Notes under the pieces: model-generated | Database searches by the model: none | Told to the model about the DNA's origin: nothing | Seen by the model: only the letters and a program-made list of their open reading frames with translations | Source: Uranotaenia lowii | Lineage: Eukaryota > Arthropoda > Insecta > Diptera > Culicidae | Direction: 5' to 3' | DNA: 64,000 nucleotides | NCBI RefSeq assembly: GCF_029784155.1 | Contig: NC_073692.1 | Location: 63,925,275 to 63,989,274 of the forward strand | In this document: one piece after another, positions 25,285 through 60,499 of the stretch | How the letters are laid out: each line of letters begins with the position of its first letter | How positions within the stretch are numbered: position 1 is the stretch's first letter | Program-made: the position numbers and the translations under genes

Positions 25285-25445
25285 GGACTTGTGATATAGC
25301 TCAGTTGGTAAGTTGCCTCTTGAGCCGATGTCCGTGAGTTCGAGCCTAAAAGAAATCATCGAACACGGTTCTTCCGGATAAGTTTTTTTATGACTGTGCG
25401 CCAGCTGTATCGTTGAAAAAAGTCGTGACTGACACAAAGATGTAG
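25285..25445 (+). mobile_element. tRNA-derived SINE
   Basis: Carries an RNA polymerase III A box TAGCTCAGTTGG at 25297-25308 and a B box GAGTTCGAGCC at 25336-25346, about 27 bp apart (28 intervening minus overlap of the loop), as in a tRNA body. A non-tRNA segment follows. It does not fold as a complete tRNA (no matching 3' acceptor arm), so SINE is preferred over a functional tRNA. Confidence 0.7.
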
Positions 25446-25696
25446 AAATTTCTTTAACCGAAACAAAAAAGTTATTTAAAAAAGGGATTTTGAAGGCTTT
25501 AAAACTTTTTTAATTCACTTAAATTAGCAAGCAAATTCTTTTTAAAGACAAGCACAACCATTTTGAACTTTGGTGAAAATGTATCCAATATTCATAAATA
25601 AAAAAAAAAGAAACTAGGTTTACGGTTCAAATAATGTTTTTTTTTTACTCTTGTAATCTCGATTAAAATTTAAGATTTTTACCTTAACCTTTGACT

Positions 25697-25800
25697 CAGG
25701 GTGGCCAGCAAACCGGGAAAACGGGGAATAAACCGGGAATTGAAAATGGGACCGGGAAAATCGGGAAAAAACTGGGAATTTGTAATCAAAACCGGGAAAA
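25697..25800 (+). mobile_element. End of a CAGGGTGGCCAGC-family MITE
   Basis: Starts CAGGGTGGCCAGCAAACC and runs into many ACCGGGAAAA motifs, as at 19266 and 21519. The other end was not found. Confidence 0.5.
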
Positions 25801-26827
25801 AATTGTGGATCGTTTTTTTCATACTAGAACTTATTGAATTCTTATTTTCATTCATTTATTTTTATAAATTCTGTCATTGAAACGGCTCATATTTCATTCA
25901 TTTCATCATGACTTATTTATTTCTCAGGCGCGAGGAAATATCTTGATTTGAATTCCATGGGAAAAATGCGTGAAAAACTCGGAAATTTGTTCAAAAACTC
26001 TGAAAATCAAAAATCGGGTTTTTTTAGCTTTGCGCAACATTTCAGTGCTCTGAAGTGCTCTATTTCCATGTCCAGAATATTTTAATTTTATTTCGTATGT
26101 TATAATTAAAAGTTGTGGAAAAAATTCTCGAGCGTTTCTTAGATCACAGTTATTGTGCAGTGAAATTGAAATCTTACATTCTATACCTTTTTAAAATTTG
26201 TTTGCGAATCTTAGGAAAAGTAAACCTACATATCCGGATGAAGAAATAAGTTGAAGTGATGTAAATTTGTAGTTTACTTCATATGCTTAACATCTATCTA
26301 ACTGGATTTATTCTACATTTATCCAGAATGAATGATTTTCAAAACTCCATCAGGTGCTTTTTATCAGAAAAATCATGTTATGTTGAATTGAAACTTGAAA
26401 AATGAGCAGAAATTTAACGAAAATATTTTAAATATATGGGGAATAATTTGTAACAGTGAAACCAAAAAATCGAATGAATTTGTGATAAATAAAGATGAAT
26501 TTTTAACAAAAGGTAGTGAGAATGATAAAATTAATGCATTCACGCAATTCAGCTTGCCTGTAGATCATCTTATTTTAAAGGAAACATTCTTATGTTTCGA
26601 CTCTGCATATAAATTGAAGATAAAAATTTCAAATCCAAGTCTTAAAAAATGAATGGAATTTCGAATTTTTTTTTTTCATATTCCATAATTAAGAGTTTTG
26701 AATATGGAAAATTCATCATATTTTAGTTTGAAATGCAACACCAAAATTTAAAGCAGGGTTCTATACCAATCATAATCCAAATGAAAATCAAGAACAATAG
26801 CTGAATACTGACTAAATATTTTTCTTC

Positions 26828-27186
26828 AAGTATCCAGGCTAGGCGAATTTAAGCTATTTTATCCTAAAACCTTGTGAAATCCGGGCATAATGTTTCTAAA
26901 TTTTCTTCAAATTGCGGCCAATATGCAGACAAATTTCAAAATTATCTACTTACATCAAGAAAATAAAACAATTCGAAAACTATTTTTGCTTTATCAAAAC
27001 AAAACACATCAGTCGATTAAGAATCATATTTATGGCTTCCAAGAAATCGTTCATGTTGATTGTTACAAAGTTTGTCTGTTTTGGACGCAAGATACATAAT
27101 TCGAAGGTCTCAATTTAAATTTTTGTTTGATTTAGCAAATAGAGTGAAAAAATCCGGTCGAAATCCGAACAATCTGGCAAGCTGAG
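26828..27186 (+). mobile_element. hAT MITE family TAAGGTTGCCAG, copy B (decayed)
   Basis: Shares the AAATCCGGGCAT block, the TATGGCTTCCAAGAAATC block and the ending CAATCTGGCAAGCT with the better copies. The left terminus is lost. Same orientation as copy A. Confidence 0.55.
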
Positions 27187-27726
27187 TCTAACTTTATTGG
27201 TGTTCAATATTCGGGACTCAATTACCATCAACAAATGAGAAATTTTTTTTGAAAAACTGTTGTAGAATTGTGGACCTGGGATGAGATTTCGGTGTTTTGG
27301 AGTCGAGATTGTTACTCTTTAATCATTTTTGTTGAGCATCAAATTTGATTAGGAATTTAGAACGTTTAACAAAAAATATTTCGCATTTTTGGACAAGCCC
27401 CCTCCCTCTACAACGATCATGGTATAAGCTATGAATGAAAAAAATATCGGAAAATCTGTCCACTGTTTTTCTACTTCTTTTTATAGCATAACTGTAGCAA
27501 ATAAAACTACAATTTTAGATTGTATCGAAGAAAGATAAAAAAGGTCAACCAAATCTTTAAAAATGTTTTTCAACATTCAATTGTTTTGATAGTAGGGCCA
27601 GTAAGTGCAATTATGCATACTCTAACTCCAATAAGGTACACATTTATTTTGAATCCTTCAATAAATTTATTCATTTTCTATGTGAATCTGAAAATTTCAA
27701 TCAATTTCATACAAATTTTAATCAAG

Positions 27727-30700
27727 CAGCACAAAAGAACCGCTACACTGAACTTATGTCGTTTAATCCTTAATGGAACTGCATCAATCGCCTTGGTCCA
27801 AGAACCCTATTTCCGAAATGGAACTTTTTACTTAGGGAATTTGCTCAAACCAAACTTTACTGTGTTCAGTGTAATTGGAATGACTAATGCCCGAATAATG
27901 CCTCGTGCATGTATATTGATAAACAATTCTTTAAATGCAACACTTATACCCAATCTAACAACAAGAGATATTTGCGTCGTTCAGGTTTCGCTGCCTGATA
28001 GAAAATACGTCTACTGTTCAGCATACTCACCATATGAACAATCATCCCCTACGGATGATTTAAAAAATGTCATTTCATTCTGTGAATCACAAAATATACC
28101 TCTTGTAATTGGCTGTGATGCCAATGCCCATCATTTTGTATGGGGTAGCTCAGATATCAATCTGAGAGGCTTAAATTTAATGGAATATTTAAGCAGCACT
28201 GATTTGGAAATTCTAATTGTAGGAAATAAACCAACTTTTGTTAGGTGTGACAGAGAAGAGGTGATTGACATCACACTTTGTTCTAGAACAATTTCTCAGG
28301 AAATTTCAAATTGGCATGTGCCTAACGAAGAATCGATTTCTGATCACAGGTTTATCTATTTTGAACACTCAGGTGAGTTTTTAGAAACTATTACATTCAG
28401 AAACCCAAGAACAACTAATTGGGACCTATATTTGGAGCATCTTGCTACTAAATTTCATGGATATACACCTGAAATTACTACTCCTTCTGAGTTGGATGAA
28501 GTGGTTGCCAAAACCACCGAAATTATTTTAAATTCCTATGAAGAAGCGTGTCCCTTACGAACGTTGAAATTCAACAAAAACAGTACACCATGGTGGAACT
28601 CAAATCTCAGTAAATTACGAAAAAACTGCAGACGCTCTTGGAACCGAAGGCGCACGGAAGGTTTTGATGCTTTCAAGTTGGCTCGCAGAGCTTACCGGAA
28701 AGCAACAAGAGCTGCCGAACGCTCAAGTTGGCAGAGCTACTGCACAAACATTTCAAGCTTGCACGAAGCAAGTAGGTTAAATAAAGTCTTAGCCAAATCA
28801 AAAGATTATCAGGTTTCATACCTTAAAACCCCTAGTGGTGATTATACATCAAACGACGAAGAAACATTAAGTTGTCTATTCAATACTCACTTTCCAGGAT
28901 GTGTTGATCAAGATTCATCGATAGAGCCTGAGTTCTTTTCTGGAAGTCTAGATTCCTTGCATTTTGCTCGGAAAATAGTTACTACAGATTCGATCAAATG
29001 GGCAATCGATGGTTTTGCTCAATACAAATCTCCTGGAAGTGACGGTTTATTTCCAGTTTTGCTTCAAAAAGGTTTCGATCATTTCAAACACATATTAAGA
29101 AAAATAATGATAAACAGTTTTGCTCATGGATATATTCCTAAACTTTGGCGGCAGATAGCCGTGAAATTCATCCCTAAAGGGGGACGATCATCATACGACG
29201 AAGCCAAAAGCTTTCGTCCTATTAGTCTAAGTTCATTTCTATTAAAAGCACTTGAACGTTTAATTGATCATCATATCAGGCAAGAATGCCTTGTCCAACA
29301 TCCGCTTAATGCGACACAACATGCATACCAAACAGGAAAATCAACATTAACTCTTCTGCACAACGTAGTACATAATATTGAAAATAGTTTTTCACAGAAA
29401 GAATCATGTCTAGGAGCATTTCTAGACATAGAAGGAGCATTTAATAATGTCTCGTTTACATCATTAATGGATGCGGCACTACTTCATGGAGTGCCTAGTG
29501 TTATAACTAACTGGATTAGCGCAATGCTAAGTAACAGGAATCTTCATTCGTCTTTAAGACAGGCTTCAATCACAAAAGTTAGCACACGTGGTTGCCCACA
29601 GGGAGGTGTATTATCACCTCTTTTGTGGAACCTAGTTGCAGACGGCTTGTTGAGAAAACTCAATGACCGTGGAATACCAACCTATGGATTCGCAGATGAT
29701 TATCTTCTGCTGGTAAGAGGTTTGTGCATAAGCACATTATTTGATATAATGCAACAAGCTCTGCGCTCTGTTGAACGATGGTGTTCTCATGTAGAACTTT
29801 CAGTTAATCCTCTAAAAACTAATATTGTTTTATTTACTAAAAAACGTATCACCCGCGGGGTGCGCCCTCTGCTGTTCTATGGTTCCGAAATCACCGTGTC
29901 TGATCAAGTTAAATATTTGGGTGTCATTCTTGACTCCAAATTAAACTGGTCTGATCACATCGAATTCAGAATCAAAAAAGCATGCATGGCCTTCGGACAA
30001 TGCCGACGTGCAATCGGAAAAAACTGGGGACTCAAACCTAAACATATTCACTGGATTTATTCCACAATAGTAAGACCAATTCTGGCCTATGGGTGTCTAG
30101 TGTGGTGGCAGAAAGGAGAAGTTGCAACAGTTCGGACAAAACTAAATCACCTTCAAAGAATGTGTCTTTTGGGGATGTCCGGATCGTTCACTACAACTCC
30201 TACTGCAGCACTAGAGGCTCTGTTTTCTATCAAACCTCTACACTTGTTCCTAAAACAGGAAGCCTTCTCATGTGCTTTTCGTCTACAGGCAGTTGGTCTC
30301 TGGCTGTCAGGAAATATCGAAAGATCATCGAGTCATACAAATGTGTGGCCTGAATTAGTTAGATTAAACAAGTTTAATCTAGCGCCAAACGATTTAACAC
30401 TCTCGAGTAGTTTTCCCTACATGGGGTTTAAAGTCAAATTTCCTTCTCCTCAAGAATGGTTATCAGGTTTCGTAGAGGACCAAATGTCCTCTCATATTGT
30501 ATTCTATACTGACGGTTCATTATCAAACGGCCGTGCAGGTGCAGGAATTTACTGTCACGAGTTGAACATAGAATATGCTCAACCTCTAGGAAAATATTGT
30601 ACAGTCTTTCAGGCTGAGCTATATGCTATTATGTATGGAGTGCAAATTGCACTTCAAAAGAAGATTATGTTCAGAACAATTTACTTCTGTTCAGATAGCC

Positions 30701-31329
30701 AAGCAGCTATCAAATCACTCAGTGCTTCCAGTTCTAGATCAAAACTGGTAATCGCATGCCGGAAAGCAATCGAAGAACTTGCTGAAGGCAATGGATTAAA
30801 CCTTCTATGGGTACCTGGACATAAGGGAATTTTTGGAAACGAATGCGCCGACGAACTCGCTAGAGCTGGGTCGGAAAAGGAATTTTACGGACCAGAGCCG
30901 GCTGTCCCAATATCGCCATGTTGGTTCAGAAACCAAATTCAAACTTGGTCCTCTAACCAGCATGAACGATACTGGGAGGAGTTGGACACTTGTCGTCAAA
31001 CTAAATTATTTTTAGAAAAACCATCTCCAATCATATCGAGTTACTTATTAACTTTAAATAAATCTCATTGCACCATCTTGATCAGAGCTCTCTCCGGTCA
31101 TTGTAAACTCAACTATCACATGCACAACATTCAGCGTGCTGAATCTCCAGTATGTGGTAGTTGTGAATCAGATGTGGAAGATCCCTTCCATCTTATATGT
31201 AACTGTCCCTCATTTGCCAGACTACGTTTTCGTACTCTGGGATCTTACGCTTTAAGCGAATCTGAGTTTAAGAAATTAAACTTAAAAAACATTCTATCAT
31301 TCCTTACCGAATGTAGAAAAGAGCTTTAA
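27727..31329 (+). CDS. Retrotransposon Pol: endonuclease, reverse transcriptase, RNase H, zinc knuckle
   Basis: About 1,200 uninterrupted codons. AP endonuclease: catalytic Glu in ALVQEPYF, VIGCDANAHHFVWGS (near 28110) and SISDHRF (near 28340). RT: YKSPGSDGLFP, FRPISLSSFLLKALERLI, motif A with Asp in FLDIEGAFNNV, CPQGGVLSPLLWN, FADDYLL (near 29690) and VKYLGVILDSKLNW. RNase H: all four acidic residues visible in FYTDGSL, FQAELYA, CSDSQAA and GNECADELA. The C-terminal CGSCESDVEDPFHLICNC knuckle lies near 31150. RNase H in this position fits the I/Loa group. The open frame extends 69 codons upstream to 27520, but those codons are host DNA including the target duplication, so no genuine start codon belongs to the element. 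It lacks ORF1, so it is not autonomous. Confidence 0.92.
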   Translation, partial: QHKRTATLNLCRLILNGTASIALVQEPYFRNGTFYLGNLLKPNFTVFSVIGMTNARIMPRACILINNSLNATLIPNLTTRDICVVQVSLPDRKYVYCSAYSPYEQSSPTDDLKNVISFCESQNIPLVIGCDANAHHFVWGSSDINLRGLNLMEYLSSTDLEILIVGNKPTFVRCDREEVIDITLCSRTISQEISNWHVPNEESISDHRFIYFEHSGEFLETITFRNPRTTNWDLYLEHLATKFHGYTPEITTPSELDEVVAKTTEIILNSYEEACPLRTLKFNKNSTPWWNSNLSKLRKNCRRSWNRRRTEGFDAFKLARRAYRKATRAAERSSWQSYCTNISSLHEASRLNKVLAKSKDYQVSYLKTPSGDYTSNDEETLSCLFNTHFPGCVDQDSSIEPEFFSGSLDSLHFARKIVTTDSIKWAIDGFAQYKSPGSDGLFPVLLQKGFDHFKHILRKIMINSFAHGYIPKLWRQIAVKFIPKGGRSSYDEAKSFRPISLSSFLLKALERLIDHHIRQECLVQHPLNATQHAYQTGKSTLTLLHNVVHNIENSFSQKESCLGAFLDIEGAFNNVSFTSLMDAALLHGVPSVITNWISAMLSNRNLHSSLRQASITKVSTRGCPQGGVLSPLLWNLVADGLLRKLNDRGIPTYGFADDYLLLVRGLCISTLFDIMQQALRSVERWCSHVELSVNPLKTNIVLFTKKRITRGVRPLLFYGSEITVSDQVKYLGVILDSKLNWSDHIEFRIKKACMAFGQCRRAIGKNWGLKPKHIHWIYSTIVRPILAYGCLVWWQKGEVATVRTKLNHLQRMCLLGMSGSFTTTPTAALEALFSIKPLHLFLKQEAFSCAFRLQAVGLWLSGNIERSSSHTNVWPELVRLNKFNLAPNDLTLSSSFPYMGFKVKFPSPQEWLSGFVEDQMSSHIVFYTDGSLSNGRAGAGIYCHELNIEYAQPLGKYCTVFQAELYAIMYGVQIALQKKIMFRTIYFCSDSQAAIKSLSASSSRSKLVIACRKAIEELAEGNGLNLLWVPGHKGIFGNECADELARAGSEKEFYGPEPAVPISPCWFRNQIQTWSSNQHERYWEELDTCRQTKLFLEKPSPIISSYLLTLNKSHCTILIRALSGHCKLNYHMHNIQRAESPVCGSCESDVEDPFHLICNCPSFARLRFRTLGSYALSESEFKKLNLKNILSFLTECRKEL

Positions 31330-31524
31330 TGCTAATAATCCCTAGTGGAAAGGCTTTATGCCATCTTAAATAGATTGAATTTATTTCTTCCTTTTATAGG
31401 TTTTTCAGGTTTCTCAGGTAAATGATGAAATCTTGGATAAAAAAAAAGGCTAGGCACAATTTTCTCGTATGTTTGGATAACGTGCCGCTATTAAGCCTAC
31501 CCCCATTCTGATACCTGATACCTG
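27727..31524 (+). mobile_element. I-like non-LTR retrotransposon, 5'-truncated, perfect 47-bp target duplication
   Basis: An identical 47-bp sequence lies at 27680-27726 and 31525-31571. It bounds a 3,798-bp insert holding one open pol frame, a ~195-bp 3' UTR and a tail of ATACCTG repeats. Truncation removes gag and the first residues of the endonuclease. The unchanged duplication and open frame point to a recent insertion. Confidence 0.93.
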
Positions 31525-31683
31525 ATGTGAATCTGAAAATTTCAATCAATTTCATACAAATTTTAATCAAGGTCAAAAAGTTTACGCTACCACCTAGAAT
31601 TAGAATTTAGCAAAATATTGAAAGTTATCAAAAAATAATATTTTTAACGAAATGTATATTACTTACCAAATTTATGGTCAAAA

Positions 31684-31983
31684 TAAGGTTGCCAGAATCA
31701 CCAGTAGATTTTTAATCGTATTTAAGGCTTCCAAAAACCTTTCATGAATAGTTTTTTAAATAAATTGCTCAAAAAATTCCGTTTTGAAAGCATAAATTAA
31801 AAACAAAAGTTTACAAAAAAAAATTTGTGTTTCAGGTTTGATTTGGCGAATAATGTGAATATATCCGGGCAAAATCCGGGCTTTTTTAATAAAATCCGCG
31901 CAACCGCGCCGAAGGGACTTTTCCCAAATTTTGTATTAAATATCCGGGCATACCAGGATTAAACCGGGCAATATGGCAAGCTA
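31684..31983 (+). mobile_element. hAT MITE family TAAGGTTGCCAG, copy C
   Basis: Starts TAAGGTTGCCAG; lacks most of the left interior (joins directly to the TTTTTAATCGTATTTAAGG block) and ends CAATATGGCAAGC. An internally deleted copy in the same orientation as the others. Confidence 0.65.
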
Positions 31984-32052
31984 AGGTTAAAAACTTCAGG
32001 TCCTACATTCGATATTAATATTTGATATAACAATCTCGGCATGTTATGTCAT

Positions 32053-32115
32053 CAGGGTAGGATTAAGCTATCGGAGGGTCCGGGGCAATTTTTCTCGCCA
32101 AGGGTGGGGCGCTTT
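32053..32115 (+). mobile_element. Solo left end of the CAGGGCCGGATTA hAT family
   Basis: CAGGGTAGGATTAAGCTATC and the following CCGGGGCAATTTTTCTCG resemble the left end of the hAT element at 36205 over about 60 bp. No right end was located. Confidence 0.5.
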
Positions 32116-32654
32116 GAATATTTTTTTTCAGCATACCAAGGAAACCAAAATTACCTTGTCATGTACAGAAAAACTGTTTTTTTTTGCTTTAATTATGTAC
32201 CAAGCCCGTTATTCGCGTTTTTTTTTTCGACATTCGCTCCCATTTAGTTAATCAAATATTCCCTGACATTCAGAAATTATTAATCATACATGAGCTCACG
32301 AAACCCATCGTTAATTAATTTAATATTCTCCAAAAATCATAGCTCAAAAACGGCTAACATGCAAAGCTGGTTGGTGGTCAGTGGCACATAGTATCTGATT
32401 GTAACAGAGTTTTGTCCTCCTGAGAATTTGGCGATTAATGATGTGCTCACCATGTCCGTCTAACGATTTACCTTTACCTTTGGGATTAATTAACCTACGA
32501 GGACAAGCGATTTTATCACGCAACAGTGACTTTGTCTTGGTTGGTGTGATTCACTGGAATTTCATTTTGTACGTTATGAGCGCAAAAATTTTCAACTCAT
32601 TCGATTTTTTTATTTCTTTTTCCAGGTATTCACTCGACAAATTAGAAGCGCACG

Positions 32655-57250
<24,596 letters not shown>

Positions 57251-57379
57251 GTAAAACATTTTTGAAATTTGCTTACACCGAAACGGAAACGAAATCGGGA
57301 ATAATCTGAAGACCAAAATCCAAAATCAAAAACATTTGAAAAACAGTGTTTTGCAAAACAGCTCTGGATGACTCTTAAC

Positions 57380-57452
57380 CCTCACCTGTCCTTAAAATTT
57401 TTACCCGTTACAGTTCCTGGAGTGTCAAATTGACACTCTTGACTAAAACCAA
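57380..57452. repeat. Conserved block with a palindrome, copy 2
   Basis: Matches 7543-7617. The palindrome (57420-57438) has arm GAGTGTCAA, 9 bp perfect, around one base. Confidence 0.55.
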
Positions 57453-57509
57453 TGTATCTTTATTCTTTATTAAAAGTTCTGGAAACCTCGTAATGTAACT
57501 TAAAAATAA

Positions 57510-57634
57510 CGTGCTCAACGAGGACAACCTACTACAATTTAGACATAAGTTAAAAATGTAAACTTTTCTTAAGAGGACGAATGACCAAGTTGGTTAAAAT
57601 CCTCTATAAATAAAAAATATAGAATAGAATAGAA
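57510..57634 (+). mobile_element. 125-bp 5'-truncated retroelement tail with 14-bp target duplication
   Basis: TAACTTAAAAATAA is exact at 57496-57509 and 57635-57648. The insert contains GACCAAGTTGGTTAAAATCC and ends in AATAG repeats (AGAATAGAATAGAA), a LINE-type 3' tail. Family not identified. Confidence 0.75.
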
Positions 57635-57724
57635 TAACTTAAAAATAAGCGTTCCAGGCAATATTCAGCTACAACACTCCAGTTTTCCGTTATTTACAGT
57701 CTAAGAAAAAAAACAAAAAAAAAA

Positions 57725-58170
57725 CATGCTTCGGAAATAGACTGTAGATCAGCTTCGGAATGCCAGCTAGGGTTCTGGGTGAAGTGAAATAATATTCGCC
57801 AATTGGTTCCGGCTCACGCTTGAAGATGTCGGAGTATAAACCGGGGCTAGGCAAAGGTCTTGACCTTTTATTCTAGCTTGGCAACAAACGACTTCAATAC
57901 CTGGATATGGTTGTAGTGGGATACGATAGACAGAGTAGCATTTCTTGATCCCTAAGAGAACGCCAACCCCTCTCGATCCAAGCGAATTATGTTATGGCTT
58001 TGGAAGTTGAAATCTATGTTTGGAGAAAGCCAAGTTTCGCATAAGGCGAATACATCACAATTCAAATTGTGTACCAACATTTTAAATGAGTCTAATTTTG
58101 GTAAAACACTGCTGCAGTTCCAATGCAATATTGAAACAATTTCTCTTCCCTCATAGGATGAGTTAGCCAT
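57725..58170 (-). pseudogene. Retrotransposon ORF2, N-terminal endonuclease fragment
   Basis: Starts MANSSYEGREIVSILHWNC; HWN and the Glu of ALCETWLSP are typical of AP-endonuclease starts in LINEs. It is open to 57952, then continues after a frameshift (GIKKCYSVY, then VVCCQARI near 57850) and is lost near 57725. Confidence 0.75.
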
Positions 58171-60054
58171 TAAAAGAAACGGCTTCTGCGATGAGGGTCG
58201 GATTTCTTTTTCAAGAATTTTCTCATCAGAGGTATAAACATATTAATCACATTCCTCCAACCTGCTGGTACGCTGGAAAAGTCAGGGTAAGAAAAAAATT
58301 CCGAGAATTTAATCTTGCCATCATCCGAAAAGCTGGGAAAATCATTAGACGATGGATCAGATGTAGTTTCTCTGGGAATTTTTGCATTCCCGTTATCTAC
58401 TGATGGGCCTGAATTCTGAAGGAAAGCCTGGGGTTTTGACTTTCTAGAAAGTGGAGGGAAGTCCTCCGAAGACGGATTAAAACCCGAAGGACTCTGAATA
58501 GAAGGGGTAGAATTACTGTTTCCACTTTGAGGATTTCTTCTAATTTTAATTTTACTAGTAGCCAATCTGGTTTGTGTTTTAGTGGTGCGTTTCCTTTTTG
58601 GAGCCTGTGGTATATTATTTTTTTTAAATGTCCCAGTTGATGTCCCTTCACATCGATCCTCCCCTTCGGACTCATTCTCGCGTAGAAGGCCAAACTGGTT
58701 TTCTGAGACGATTGACAAAAAATTCAACATTATGTCTCTATATAATTTCAGAGTAAGGTTGCCAGATTTTTTCTACACGTGTATCGACAACTCCGGGCAC
58801 TTTTATATAAAAACCTGAAAAAATCCGGGCATTTGAATTCAAAATTGACGACCGAAAACCGGGCAAATTTTGTCAAAACCCAGAATTTACTCAACAAAAA
58901 AAATTGAAAAGAAATTTAAAGATCAAAATTAAACCTTAAACCTTTCATGGTTATTTATATGAAACTTGTTTTAAAAAAAATTAATTTTGGAGGCATAAAT
59001 GAAAAAAATAATACAATCCATGCTTTTTTTGTTTGATCGCAAATAAAGTGAATAAATCCGGGCAAAATTCGGGCAATTTTCAATGAAAACCGGGAAACCG
59101 GGCCGGGCCGGACTGCTCCCAAATTTTGTATAAAATATCCGGGCAAACCTGAGAAACCTGGCAACCTTATCTTAAAGTGAGTTTTCAGAGAACTCTTGAT
59201 CCTGCTCGCTGCTTGTATTATGCACGAAGTTTCCTCATACTTCTCCCCGCACTTAGAACAGAACAGCGTGTCAACTTCTAGAACTTCTGGCAGAACATGA
59301 CCGAAAGCATGGCGTGCGTACAGCACCTTGAACGTGGGGAGGCCTGGGTCTTTGAATCGGCCAACCCCGGACTTCACCAGATCATCGGCGGTCAAATCCT
59401 CTTCGGTTACCACTCCGTCGATTTCCACGTCACGAGCGGGAACGTAAACGCAATGCTCGATCGTAAACTTCGGGTTACTCCATGGATATGGAAAGCGTTA
59501 GTATGCTCCATGGTACACTCGTTTACGAATCACCTCCAGTATACTTCCCAGCCTCTACTGTCATGATTCGAGACTTGACTTCCTCTCTAACGACTTGTGA
59601 TTAAGTTCGCACTCGTGATATGAAGCCCGCTCTTCTACCACTATTTGCTTGTGCTCCGCCTGTATTCGAGTCCACTTTTACGGCTTGAGATGGCTCGAGG
59701 TCCCCTTCTCTGCTCGTCCTTGTGCCAGTCATAAGAAGCTTATCCTAGACTTGCGCCTGTCACAGCACGCGTCCGGTCGTACGTGAACCCACTCTACCTG
59801 AGTGCATTCCGTGAATTCTCCGTACAAGTTTGACTGCGGAGAAATTATAGTCTTATTCCCGCAGCTTCCGACGGCGGTGGGGGTATCCTAGAAAACGCAC
59901 GCGACGTGCCTAGCAAATCCTTATACGTAGAAGGAATAGTCTTATCTTTGTATGACACCCTGCTAGGATCGGGTCCATTCGACTCGGAAGCCATCCTCCA
60001 AAGAGCAATCTGTCCCGACCGAGATTCGGTCTTCTCAAATCTCGAGCATGTCAC
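58170..60054 (-). pseudogene. Retrotransposon ORF1 (gag-like), broken
   Basis: ORF1 proteins of LINEs bind element RNA. Pieces: an N-terminal segment at 59845-60054 (KTESRSGQIALWRMASES); a middle segment at 59200-59428 (TAADDL-like TEEDLTADDLVKSG, then CSKCGEKYEETSC, a partial zinc knuckle); and a C-terminal Ser/Pro/Lys-rich segment at 58170-58745. Excising the MITE joins SSLK to LYRDIMLNFL in frame. Several stops between 59428 and 59845. The terminal stop TAA overlaps the next ATG as TAATG. Confidence 0.7.
58754..59182 (+). mobile_element. hAT MITE family TAAGGTTGCCAG, copy F, inside retroelement ORF1
   Basis: TAAGGTTGCCAG at 58754 and CCTGGCAACCTTA ending 59169. Exact 8-bp TTTCAGAG at 58746-58753 and 59183-59190, which leaves 13 extra bases on the right side beyond the inverted repeat. 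The host ORF1 frame confirms the empty site. Confidence 0.82.
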
Positions 60055-60499
60055 AGGAGAACACGTTTGTGACTTTTACGAAGACGAACCCCGACTGGAT
60101 AGGCGACGTAGAGTATTCTGCATCGCAAATTCGACATCTTCTATTAATACGTTCGGCGCCACGCTCATTTTGGTAGTTTTACTAGACGGGTCCAAAGAAA
60201 AGCAAAGAGGGAGAACTTCAATATTTGAAACGTGTGGCTTAACTCAGAGGATAACTTGAGTAAGAGAACGTCACATGTTTTTGATGTGACGGGGCTTCCT
60301 AGGAATACATCCGTCACACGAATATGGTTCCCATTCCCATGACGACGAACGTGTTAACGGAATCTGCAGAAATACGACTTTTTCCGCAGTCGAACTCGTA
60401 GGTGCATTGTATTCGCGCTGCGGGGTCTTCTCTCATACTTCACGAAACAGCTGGAGACGACCTTTTTCGCTCATGTTGATCATAGCGTCGTCTTTCTCG

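Larger units (their letters stand above)
5213..32625 (+). other. Upstream flank or 5' UTR intron of Piezo: AT-rich DNA filled with mobile elements
   Basis: Apart from the elements listed separately, I see no coding sequence here. Stretches with nothing recognised are 5213-6438, 7051-8164, 14641-16829 (14840-15000 weakly resembles 24920-25110), 17319-18441, 18690-19265, 21520-21751, 22327-24819, 25445-25696, 25800-26827 and 27187-27679. All are AT-rich with short poly-A/T runs. Confidence 0.5.
57725..60350 (-). mobile_element. Loa/I-like retrotransposon 5' half: gag ORF1 and start of the endonuclease
   Basis: The minus strand has ORF1 (60054 to 58170) and the start of ORF2 (58170 to about 57725). 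RT and 3' end are absent. A hAT MITE (58754-59182) sits in ORF1. It ends at an A/T-rich junction near 57725. It may be the same family as the RT piece at 60500-62640, but the two are in the wrong order to be one copy. Confidence 0.75.

Noticed and set aside
25297..25346. Functional tRNA gene
   Set aside because: A and B boxes are present but no matching acceptor stem or 3' end is seen; it fits a SINE.
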